Source: Bacillota bacterium
GTDB taxonomy: Bacteria; Bacillota; Bacilli; Bacillales_B; DSM-18226
DNA: 8,323 bases
Direction: 5' to 3'
NCBI GenBank assembly: GCA_021821235.1
Contig: JAKACS010000113.1
Coordinates: forward strand, 1-8,323
In this document: in pieces, positions 1-5,726 of the stretch
Numbering within the stretch: the first letter of the stretch is position 1
How the letters are laid out: the number at the start of each line of letters is the position of its first letter
Position numbers and translations under genes: made by a program
The notes under the pieces: model-generated
What the model was told of the DNA's origin: nothing
The model's input: the letters and a program-made list of their open reading frames with translations, nothing else
The model's database searches: none

Positions 1-611
1 TTACCATTGCGGTTGAAGAGAAAACGAAGGTCAATACAGCAATGCTTGGGGCACTTTACCGGATTTGCGACTTCCTCGATCCTGATAATATGAGAGGCGT
101 TATCCGGAAAACCTTTGAAAAGAAATATCCGCATCTTGTTGAACCAAACCTTCGTACATTCAACCGCGGTTATAATGAAGTTCAGTTTAAAGAATATAAA
201 GTTCCAGAAGGCGCTGAAGGAAAAAGTTTTTCTCGGCCGCAGCCGCTGCTTGGCTATTTAACACAAGAGCTCGGTGGTGTCGTCACTGCCCAAGCAAATA
301 GTATTTTAAAAGATTTGAGCGGATCAAGACAAGGATTCTTGCCTGAGTTTAAGCAAGAGGCATGCATTAACTGTGCTGCCTGCGATAACGTCTGCCCGGA
401 TATGTGTTTTGTTTGGGAAGAAGGCGAGGATAAGCGTGGCAGAAAACAAATGTTTTTAAAAGGGATCGACTATCAATATTGCAAAGGCTGCTTAAAATGC
501 GTGGAAGCTTGCCCGACAGATGCTTTAAGCGACCTTCGGGAAATGATCGGCTATGCTGACGAACACCGCGTGAAGCAAAACTTTCCTTATGTGGCAGGGG
601 GGATCGCATAA
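1..611 (+). CDS. 2-oxoacid:ferredoxin oxidoreductase, fused gamma-delta subunit (5' end missing)
   Basis: This is the C-terminal part of a subunit of a CoA-dependent 2-oxoacid:acceptor oxidoreductase (pyruvate/2-ketoacid synthase type). The reading frame is open from position 3 to the TAA at 609-611, so the ATG at 42 is internal: in-frame codons upstream read TIAVEEKTKVNTA and continue into MLGALYRI. The first ~60 visible residues match the end of the gamma (PorG-type) domain. They are followed by a delta (PorD-type) domain with two classic [4Fe-4S] motifs, CxxCxxCxxxCP, with Cys codons at 363, 372, 381, 393 and at 480, 489, 498, 510. In the family, delta relays electrons from the thiamine-diphosphate site to external ferredoxin. 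Gamma and delta are separate proteins in the archaeal four-subunit enzymes and are fused here. The stop overlaps the ATG of the alpha-beta gene by one base, so the two are co-translated. Substrate (pyruvate or another 2-oxoacid) cannot be read from this part. Confidence 0.9.
   Translation, partial: TIAVEEKTKVNTAMLGALYRICDFLDPDNMRGVIRKTFEKKYPHLVEPNLRTFNRGYNEVQFKEYKVPEGAEGKSFSRPQPLLGYLTQELGGVVTAQANSILKDLSGSRQGFLPEFKQEACINCAACDNVCPDMCFVWEEGEDKRGRKQMFLKGIDYQYCKGCLKCVEACPTDALSDLREMIGYADEHRVKQNFPYVAGGIA
596..602 (+). promoter_or_regulatory. Ribosome binding site for the alpha-beta subunit
   Basis: AGGGGGG lies inside the end of the gamma-delta gene, 8 bases before the ATG at 611. It supports that start and translational coupling through the TAATG overlap. 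Confidence 0.7.
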
Positions 612-2905
612 TGGCAATTTTAGAAGAAAATTTAAATAATAGCTTACTAGCAGAGCAGATTTCAGTGTTTGAATCAGGGAATGAAATGGCGGCTATGGCT
701 GCAGCGCAAATTAACTATCATATAATGGGCTATTTCCCGATTACACCTTCTACTGAAGTGGCGCAATACTTAGATCAAATGAAAACGCGCGGCGAGCATG
801 ATATTAAATTGATTGCTGCTGACGGTGAACATGGCTCTGCAGGTATTTGTTACGGTGCAGCGGTGACAGGTGCAAGGGTATTTAATGCAACAAGCGCAAA
901 TGGATTTTTATATATGCTTGAACAGCTTCCGGTTCAGTCCGGTACACGTTTTCCAATGGTGCTGAACTTGGTTACACGCGCTGTCAGCGGGCCGCTTGAT
1001 ATTCGCGGCGACCATTCAGACTTGTATTATGCGCTCAACACTGGTTGGGTTATTTTAACAGCGAAAACACCGCAGGCAGTCTATGACATGAATATCATGG
1101 CATTGAAAATTGCCGAGCATTCAAAAGTCCGCCTTCCTGTTATTGTTGCATATGACGGTTTCTGGACATCCCATCAAAAGCGGCGTGTCGAATATTTTAA
1201 AAATCGTGCTGTTGTTCAGCAATTTGTTGGCGAATGCAATACAGAATACAATTTTATCCGCGATCCGAAAAAACCGGTAACCATCGGTGCGCATATGGAT
1301 GGAGACAATCTCCTAAACAACCATTATCAGCAATCTGAAGCAATGTACGCTGCTGGTGAGGTCTTTAAAGAAGTAGCTGCGGAATATGCTAAATTGTCGG
1401 GAAGAGAATATCCGGTTCTTGACTTATATCATATGGAAGATGCAGAAGTAGCAGTATTCCTATTAAACTCGGCTGCGGAATCGGCAAAAGATGTCGTTGA
1501 CAAACTTCGTGAACAAGGAATTAAAGCTGGTGTGATCAGTCCAAATATTCTCCGTCCATTCCCGGCAAAAGAAATTCGTGAAGCACTGAAAAATGTAAAA
1601 ACTGTCTTAGTGGGAGAGCGTGCAGATTCCTTCGGTGCTGGCGGTCCAAACTTAACACATGAAGTAAAGTCTGCACTTCAAGACGATAAAGCGAATCAAA
1701 CGATCGTGCTAAGCAGAGTTTTTGGTCTTGGCGGAAAAGATTTCTATGCATCAGATGCAGAAAACTTTTTCCAAATGGCAATCGATGCAATGGAAAAAGG
1801 CTATGCCGAAAAACCGTTTGATTATTACGGCATTGTTCCCGGCAATCCGGAAAAAGCCATTAAACCAGTGATTGAACCGCAGCATGGCGATGCGTACAAA
1901 ACGGGTTTAATTGATGTTCAAATGGATCCAGATACTAATAAATTAAAAGTGAAAATCCCGCCGCTTCGTGCTTTAACAACGAAGCCGAAACGATTGGCTT
2001 CCGGTCACGGCGCTTGTCCGGGATGCGGCATTTTCTCAGGTCTAGAATTGTTCTTTAAAGGGATTGAAGGCGATATTGTTACGCTCTTCCAAACAGGCTG
2101 TGCCTATGTAACGACAACATCGTATCCGTACAGCTCCCACAGACAAACAATGATGCATAACTTGTTCCAAAACGGTGCTGCAACGCTTTCTGGTACTGTC
2201 GAAGCCTTCCTTGAATTAAAGCGGCGCGGGGAAATCCAAGTATCAGATGATGCAACCTTTGTGATGGTAACCGGCGACGGCGGTATGGACATTGGCATGG
2301 GCTCTGCGATTGGTACAGCGCTTCGCGGACATAAATTAATCATGCTTGAATACGACAACGAAGGCTATATGAACACTGGTTCGCAAATGTCTTATTCGAC
2401 ACCATTCGGTCATATGACAAGCACAACAGGAGTAGGGAAAACCCAAAAAGGGAAAGCATTCCACCATAAGGATACGGCTCAAATTATGGCTTCAACCAAT
2501 ATTCCTTATGTCTTTACCGGTTCTGAAGCATTCCCACAGGATTTGGTAAAGAAAGGTGCTAAAGCGCAGTGGTATGCGCAAAACGTCGGTACAGTTTACG
2601 GCAAAATCCTGATTACGTGCCCATTAAACTGGAAATCTGAGGATCGGTATGGCAGCACGATTATGGAAGCAGCTGTAAATTCTTGCTTCTTCCCGCTTTA
2701 TGAAGTGGAGCAGGGAGTTACAACGATTACGTACGATCCTGAGGCAAAGAACAAGCGAATTCCGCTTTCCGATTGGTTAAAATATATGGGCAAAACAAAG
2801 CATTTACTAAAAGAGGAAAACAAACCGCTCTTAGAAGAATTTGAAGGAGAAGTCGAAAAAAGATGGCAGCGTTTGAAAGCCAAGCATGACCATCCAATGC
2901 TGTAA
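611..2905 (+). CDS. 2-oxoacid:ferredoxin oxidoreductase, fused alpha-beta subunit
   Basis: Catalytic polypeptide (764 residues) of a pyruvate:ferredoxin oxidoreductase-type enzyme, which oxidatively decarboxylates a 2-oxoacid with CoA and passes electrons to ferredoxin in the cytoplasm. Residues ~15-430 are the alpha part: a PITPST motif (T45), D71-G-E73-H (the Glu that activates thiamine diphosphate in PFORs) and R123 in a TRAVSG stretch where PFOR binds the substrate carboxylate. Residues ~460-764 are the beta part: C469-x2-C472-x24-C497 matches the PFOR proximal cluster spacing, with C670 in an ITCPLNW segment as the likely fourth ligand. The thiamine/magnesium motif is G555-D556-G557 with D582-N583 and N588-T589-G590. 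Alpha and beta are separate in archaeal PORs and all four domains are one chain in NifJ, so this is a two-gene arrangement. Pyruvate is the likeliest substrate; 2-oxoglutarate or branched-chain 2-oxoacids remain possible. A strong terminator follows directly. Confidence 0.93.
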   Translation: MAILEENLNNSLLAEQISVFESGNEMAAMAAAQINYHIMGYFPITPSTEVAQYLDQMKTRGEHDIKLIAADGEHGSAGICYGAAVTGARVFNATSANGFLYMLEQLPVQSGTRFPMVLNLVTRAVSGPLDIRGDHSDLYYALNTGWVILTAKTPQAVYDMNIMALKIAEHSKVRLPVIVAYDGFWTSHQKRRVEYFKNRAVVQQFVGECNTEYNFIRDPKKPVTIGAHMDGDNLLNNHYQQSEAMYAAGEVFKEVAAEYAKLSGREYPVLDLYHMEDAEVAVFLLNSAAESAKDVVDKLREQGIKAGVISPNILRPFPAKEIREALKNVKTVLVGERADSFGAGGPNLTHEVKSALQDDKANQTIVLSRVFGLGGKDFYASDAENFFQMAIDAMEKGYAEKPFDYYGIVPGNPEKAIKPVIEPQHGDAYKTGLIDVQMDPDTNKLKVKIPPLRALTTKPKRLASGHGACPGCGIFSGLELFFKGIEGDIVTLFQTGCAYVTTTSYPYSSHRQTMMHNLFQNGAATLSGTVEAFLELKRRGEIQVSDDATFVMVTGDGGMDIGMGSAIGTALRGHKLIMLEYDNEGYMNTGSQMSYSTPFGHMTSTTGVGKTQKGKAFHHKDTAQIMASTNIPYVFTGSEAFPQDLVKKGAKAQWYAQNVGTVYGKILITCPLNWKSEDRYGSTIMEAAVNSCFFPLYEVEQGVTTITYDPEAKNKRIPLSDWLKYMGKTKHLLKEENKPLLEEFEGEVEKRWQRLKAKHDHPML

Positions 2906-2915
2906 AACTACTTGT

Positions 2916-2950
2916 AAAAAAGCAAGGTGTCTTCCACCTTGCTTTTTTTT
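2916..2950 (+). terminator. Rho-independent terminator of the oxidoreductase operon
   Basis: Perfect 9-bp stem AGCAAGGTG (2921-2929) / CACCTTGCT (2935-2943) with a 5-base loop, preceded by A5 and followed by T7. The stem can extend by A-T pairs. It begins 11 bases after the stop codon, so the operon ends here. Confidence 0.93.
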
Positions 2951-2980
2951 ACACCGTTACAATCTTTTTTGAGTGAAAAC

Positions 2981-3055
2981 ATTCTCATTTTTGGAAGATT
3001 TCCGCTAAAAAAATGTAAGGGAATGCTCAAGTTTGGAAGATTTTTGTTGAAAAAA
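2981..3055 (+). repeat. Imperfect ~42-bp tandem duplication in the intergenic region
   Basis: Positions 2981-3013 and 3023-3055 align without gaps at an offset of 42 bases, with 26 of 33 identical by my count. The core TTGGAAGATT is identical at 2991 and 3033. Both units end in an A-run. A more degenerate third unit may start near 3089 (GAGAAGTTTTTGTCGAAAA). There is no convincing coding potential: frames on both strands lack a ribosome binding site and the stretch is mostly A/T homopolymer. Confidence 0.5.
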
Positions 3056-3107
3056 AAGGGACGATGTCGACAAACGTTCATAAATCCTGAGAAGTTTTTG
3101 TCGAAAA
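3041..3107 (+). promoter_or_regulatory. Candidate Spo0A-box cluster upstream of the Spo0E-like gene
   Basis: The Spo0A consensus core is TGTCGAA, usually preceded by T-rich sequence. TTTTTGTCGAAAA at 3095-3107 contains a perfect core (3099-3105). TTTTTGTTGAAA at 3041-3052 has one mismatch in the core (3045-3051). Between them the palindrome TGTCGACA (3065-3072) gives one-mismatch boxes on both strands. The last box lies about 80 bases upstream of the predicted transcription start, so the mode of action is unclear. AT-rich DNA produces such motifs by chance, which limits confidence. Confidence 0.4.
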
Positions 3108-3147
3108 TCAAAAAAAATAATTTGTTTTGTCTAATTTTGCGAAAGTA

Positions 3148-3176
3148 TTTACTTTTATAGTAAAAGTTGTCATAAT
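3148..3176 (+). promoter_or_regulatory. SigmaA-type promoter for the Spo0E-like gene
   Basis: TTTACT (3148-3153), a 17-base spacer and CATAAT (3171-3176) match the vegetative promoter with optimal spacing. The predicted start is near 3183, giving a ~63-base leader. The spacer contains the perfect inverted repeat ACTTTTA-TAG-TAAAAGT (3151-3167), which could be an operator. Confidence 0.55.
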
Positions 3177-3230
3177 GCATCAAGTAGACTATTTTTTTAG
3201 GAATGACTGCAATCTTTAAGGGTCATAATT

Positions 3231-3236
3231 AGGAGG
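3231..3236 (+). promoter_or_regulatory. Ribosome binding site that fixes a TTG start
   Basis: AGGAGG ends 9 bases before TTG at 3246. The nearby GTG at 3248 is followed at once by a stop codon, and the first in-frame ATG (3279) would be too far away. The TTG is therefore the supported start. Confidence 0.8.
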
Positions 3237-3245
3237 ATTATTCGG

Positions 3246-3497
3246 TTGTGTAGTTATAGTAATCGTCGTGCCGTAAAGATGCTGGAAGAGATCAAAGCCA
3301 AAAGAGAAAGTATGATCAATTGTGCTAGTCAAAATGGTTTTACCAACGAAATGACAATAAAGTTGAGTCAAGAACTTGATGAGTTAATTAATGAATATCA
3401 ACGAACCTTTCGGGCTTATAAAGAATCCGAAAAAGCAGGAAGAACGTTCGCAAAATTGGTAAAGGTCATTCCTGGAAAAGCACTTGTTGAAATTTAA
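3246..3497 (+). CDS. Spo0E-family aspartyl-phosphate phosphatase
   Basis: An 83-residue member of the Spo0E-like family. In Bacillus these small cytoplasmic proteins dephosphorylate phosphorylated Spo0A and so delay sporulation. Residues ~12-52 form the family's helical hairpin: the first helix LEEIKAKRESMINCA, a turn around N30-G31, and a second helix carrying the signature S41-Q42-E43-L44-D45-x-L47-I48-x2-Y51. A basic C-terminal tail of about 30 residues follows, making it longer than the shortest paralogues and close to Spo0E itself. It stands alone, with its own promoter and terminator, between two redox operons. Start is TTG, judged from AGGAGG at 3231. Bacillaceae usually carry several paralogues, so I give no gene symbol and cannot tell its exact target from sequence. 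Confidence 0.85.
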   Translation: MCSYSNRRAVKMLEEIKAKRESMINCASQNGFTNEMTIKLSQELDELINEYQRTFRAYKESEKAGRTFAKLVKVIPGKALVEI

Positions 3498-3507
3498 AGG
3501 TAGAAAC

Positions 3508-3548
3508 AAAGGGAAGCATGCCGAAACGTAGAATGCTTTCCTTTTTTT
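3508..3548 (+). terminator. Rho-independent terminator of the Spo0E-like gene
   Basis: GGGAAGCAT (3511-3519) pairs with ATGCTTTCC (3533-3541) over 9 bp including one G-U pair. The loop is 13 bases, and the stem is flanked by an upstream AAA and a downstream run of T. It begins 10 bases after the stop codon. Confidence 0.8.
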
Positions 3549-3588
3549 CTGGAATGAAAGTTGCGCAGTCAGAAAGAAATTTTCTTGC

Positions 3589-3604
3589 TGTGATATTTAT
3601 CATT
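3589..3604 (+). promoter_or_regulatory. FNR/CRP-family-like site upstream of fixA
   Basis: TGTGA-TATTTA-TCATT matches 8 of 10 positions of the FNR-type consensus TGTGA-N6-TCACA. A TTAAAT at 3626-3631 sits where a class II activated -10 box would lie (site centre about 41.5 bases before a start near 3638). The right half-site is weak and -10 matches are common in such AT-rich DNA. Confidence 0.3.
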
Positions 3605-3826
3605 GTTAAAATATCCCCTTTATAGTTAAATTAGTACAAGTTTTATTCTTATTTTCACCACAATAAACTTCACTTCAAGACTCTACTCCACGAACCTTTC
3701 AAAATCTAATTTTGCGTTAAAAAGAAAAATACTTTGGTACTATGCTTGTGTTGCGATTCATATATCGTAATAAATAGCATTTTATAAAAAGAAAAAAGCG
3801 TATACCTCAATTTGAGCCGCTATTAT

Positions 3827-3836
3827 GGAGGAGGGG
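3827..3836 (+). promoter_or_regulatory. Ribosome binding site deciding the fixA start
   Basis: GGAGGAGGGG ends 9 bases before the ATG at 3846. An in-frame ATG at 3825 would place this site inside the gene, has no site of its own, and would add seven residues (MEEGNFF) before the normal family N-terminus, so 3846 is preferred. Confidence 0.85.
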
Positions 3837-3845
3837 AATTTCTTC

Positions 3846-4661
3846 ATGCATATTGTCGTCTGTGTGAAACAAGTGCCTGATACAAAAATTATTAAAATCA
3901 ACCCAAAAACAAACACACTCGACCGCCGCAGTGCTCCGGCCATTTTAAATCCATACGATGCACATGCCGTCCAAGAGGCTGTCCGGATCAGACAGCAAAC
4001 CGGCGGCACGATTTCCGTTGTTTCAATGGGGCCGCCGCAAGCAACAGAAGTTATCAAAAAAAGCGTTGAAATTGGAGCCGATCGAGGCTATTTAATTTCC
4101 GACCGCGCCTTTGCCGGTGCAGATACGCTTGCTACAAGCTATGCGTTGTCAAAAGCCTTGGAAAAAATCGGATCAGAACTCCCGATTGATCTGATCATTT
4201 GCGGAAAGCACGCAATTGATGGCGATACAGGGCAAGTTGGACCCGGAATTGCTAGAAGGCTTGATATCCCGCCGATTACGAGTGTTTTAGAAGTGGCGGA
4301 AGTGAATGAAAAGGAAAATACGGTTTTAATCAAGCGAAAGTTATCGAATGGCTATGAACTTATTCAATCTAATTTGCCTTGTTTACTAACAGTTGAAAAA
4401 GAAATTAATGAGATTGACTATTCGCCAATGCCAAATATGATCCGGGCCGCCAGATATGAACCGGTTATTTGGACAGTGAACGATCTTGATGCAGTTGACC
4501 GTACACAGCTTGGACTAAAGGGATCGCCTACTATCGTTGGCAAGATGTTTACACCTCCAAGACCAGAAGGCGGCAAAAAGTTTGATGGTTCTTCGGATGA
4601 GCAAGTCAAGCAATTAATGGAAATCTTAATGGAGAAAAAAGATTTACTGACCTCAAAATAA
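3846..4661 (+). CDS. fixA: FixA: electron-transfer flavoprotein beta subunit, bifurcating type
   Basis: Beta subunit (271 residues) of the ETF half of FixABCX; with FixB it takes NADH electrons at a flavin and splits them. The N-terminus MHIVVCVKQVPDT is typical of the family. V58-VSMGPPQA (to residue 66) is the conserved nucleotide-binding turn, followed by GADRGYLISD and A90-G-A-D-T. The segment A123-I-D-G-D-T-G-Q-V-G-P133 resembles bifurcating EtfBs (AIDGDTAQVGP), which hold FAD here, and differs from the AIDDDxNQT form of ordinary AMP-binding ETFs such as the mitochondrial one. Length is normal. It is the first gene of a four-gene operon; fixB begins 33 bases after the stop. The FixA call rests on the FixC and FixX genes downstream as well as on the sequence. 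Whether it truly bifurcates is inferred. Confidence 0.93.
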   Translation: MHIVVCVKQVPDTKIIKINPKTNTLDRRSAPAILNPYDAHAVQEAVRIRQQTGGTISVVSMGPPQATEVIKKSVEIGADRGYLISDRAFAGADTLATSYALSKALEKIGSELPIDLIICGKHAIDGDTGQVGPGIARRLDIPPITSVLEVAEVNEKENTVLIKRKLSNGYELIQSNLPCLLTVEKEINEIDYSPMPNMIRAARYEPVIWTVNDLDAVDRTQLGLKGSPTIVGKMFTPPRPEGGKKFDGSSDEQVKQLMEILMEKKDLLTSK

Positions 4662-4680
4662 CAAGCCGATAGATAGTCGC

Positions 4681-4689
4681 GGGGAGGGG
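4681..4689 (+). promoter_or_regulatory. Ribosome binding site for fixB
   Basis: GGGGAGGGG, 5 bases before the ATG at 4695, in the only sizeable gap (33 bases) of the operon. Confidence 0.75.
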
Positions 4690-4694
4690 CTTAT

Positions 4695-5726
4695 ATGAAC
4701 TTGGACGAATATCGTGGAGTATGGATATTCATTGAGCAGACAGATGGAGAGATCGCGGGAGTATCTTTAGAGCTGCTTGGTGCGGGAAGAAGATTGGCGG
4801 ATAAACTGGAAGTTCCACTAGCAGGCGTTTTGTTGGGTGATGGGATTAAAGCATTGGCAAATCAAGTAATTGCCCATGGGGCGGACGAAGTATATGTAAT
4901 CGATCACCCGGTGCTGAAACACTATCGAACCGAATCCTTTATGAAGGGCGTTATCCAGCTGGCAGAAAAATACAAGCCGGAAATTTTCCTTTATGGGGCA
5001 ACGCCAAATGGAAAGGATTTGGCAAGTGCAGTCGCAACAGACTTAAGCACTGGTTTAACCGCTGATACGACAATGTTAGATGTTGATTTGAATAACCGTT
5101 TGCTCGAGGCGAGCCGCCCGGCTTTCGGGGGAAATATCATGGCGACAATCCTTTGTAAAAAACATCGGCCGCAGATGGCAACGGTAAGACCAAAAGTGAT
5201 GAAGGCCCTTGAAGCCGATGCTGCAAGAACGGGAAAAATAATTGAGGAAACAATCGACCTAAAAGAAGAAGACATGCGGACAAAAGTGCTAAAGATTGTG
5301 AATGAGGTAACAAAAAAGGCGAATCTGGCTGATGCCCATGTTATTGTTTGCGGCGGCAAAGGAATGGGAGATGAACAAAACTTCCAATTACTGTATGAAT
5401 TTGCTGAGACGATTGGGGCAAGTGTCGGCGGTACAAGAGATGTCGTGGAAGCGGGTTGGCTTCCGCATGAGCTGCAAATTGGCCAGACAGGAGAGACGGT
5501 TACACCGAAAATTTATTTCGCTGTGGCACTCTCAGGAGCCATTCAGCACGTTGTTGGCATGAAAAACTCTGAACTGATCATCGCCATCAATAAAGATCCG
5601 AACGCGCCGATTTTCGATGTGGCCACATACGGAATTGTAGGGGATGCGCTTGAAATAATTCCGAAACTGACGGAGCAATTTAAACAGCTTAAGAATGAAA
5701 AAGGCGGTGAAGTAAGCTATGCCTGA
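4695..5726 (+). CDS. fixB: FixB: electron-transfer flavoprotein alpha subunit
   Basis: Alpha subunit (343 residues) partnering FixA. The N-terminal half (residues ~8-190) has the ETF alpha/beta fold, with VWIFIEQTDGEIAGVSLELLGAGRRLAD and the LYGATPNGKDLASAVA stretch. The C-terminal FAD domain carries G220-G-K-G-M-G, then GASVGGTRDVVEAGW, IGQTGETVTPKIYFAVALSGAIQH and INKDPNAPIFDVATYGIVGD, the regions that bind the second (electron-shuttling) FAD. Most family members have Arg in the GGRG motif; this one has Lys222. Length is normal. The last eight bases overlap the start of fixC, and the fixC ribosome binding site lies within this gene, so translation is coupled. No N-terminal ferredoxin extension is present, unlike some clostridial EtfA proteins. 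Confidence 0.94.
   Translation: MNLDEYRGVWIFIEQTDGEIAGVSLELLGAGRRLADKLEVPLAGVLLGDGIKALANQVIAHGADEVYVIDHPVLKHYRTESFMKGVIQLAEKYKPEIFLYGATPNGKDLASAVATDLSTGLTADTTMLDVDLNNRLLEASRPAFGGNIMATILCKKHRPQMATVRPKVMKALEADAARTGKIIEETIDLKEEDMRTKVLKIVNEVTKKANLADAHVIVCGGKGMGDEQNFQLLYEFAETIGASVGGTRDVVEAGWLPHELQIGQTGETVTPKIYFAVALSGAIQHVVGMKNSELIIAINKDPNAPIFDVATYGIVGDALEIIPKLTEQFKQLKNEKGGEVSYA
5701..5712 (+). promoter_or_regulatory. Ribosome binding site for fixC inside fixB
   Basis: AAGGCGGTGAAG differs from the ideal AAGGAGGTGA complement of 16S rRNA by one base and ends 6 bases before the ATG at 5719. The same 15-mer AAGGCGGTGAAGTAA recurs before fixX at 7000-7014. Confidence 0.75.

Larger units (their letters stand above)
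3550..3845 (+). other. Non-coding leader and promoter region of fixABCX
   Basis: About 300 AT-rich bases with no supported gene. They hold a 21-bp interrupted palindrome (3570-3590), an FNR-like site (3589-3604), TATAGT (3621-3626) and TTAAAT (3626-3631) as possible -10 elements, and a second possible promoter nearer the gene: TTGTGT (3746-3751), 16 bases, TAATAA (3768-3773). A short palindrome CTCAA-T-TTGAG lies at 3806-3816 just before the ribosome binding site. No recognisable riboswitch or T-box was seen. Confidence 0.5.

Noticed and set aside
2971..2987. GAGTG-AAAA-CATTC hairpin after the oxidoreductase terminator
   Set aside because: A five-base stem with a G-U pair is expected by chance.
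2927..3183. Open frames of 77 (plus) and 91 (minus) residues in the intergenic region
   Set aside because: They consist of the terminator, A/T homopolymers and promoter sequence, have no ribosome binding site and read as low-complexity Phe/Lys/Leu.
3735..3750. Sigma54-like promoter TGGTAC-N5-TTGTG before fixA
   Set aside because: It lacks the highly conserved C of the -12 GC element, and no enhancer-like site or activator gene is seen; a sigmaA-type reading of the area is equally good.
3806..3816. CTCAA-T-TTGAG palindrome just before the fixA ribosome binding site
   Set aside because: Five-base arms are too short to call an operator or a regulatory hairpin without conservation data.
3825..3845. 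Upstream ATG start for fixA giving a 278-residue product
   Set aside because: It would put the ribosome binding site inside the gene and add residues not seen at the family N-terminus.
4991..5359. 122-residue minus-strand frame inside fixB
   Set aside because: It is a shadow of the strongly supported fixB frame, with no start signal and a Ser/Phe/Val-rich composition typical of antisense frames.
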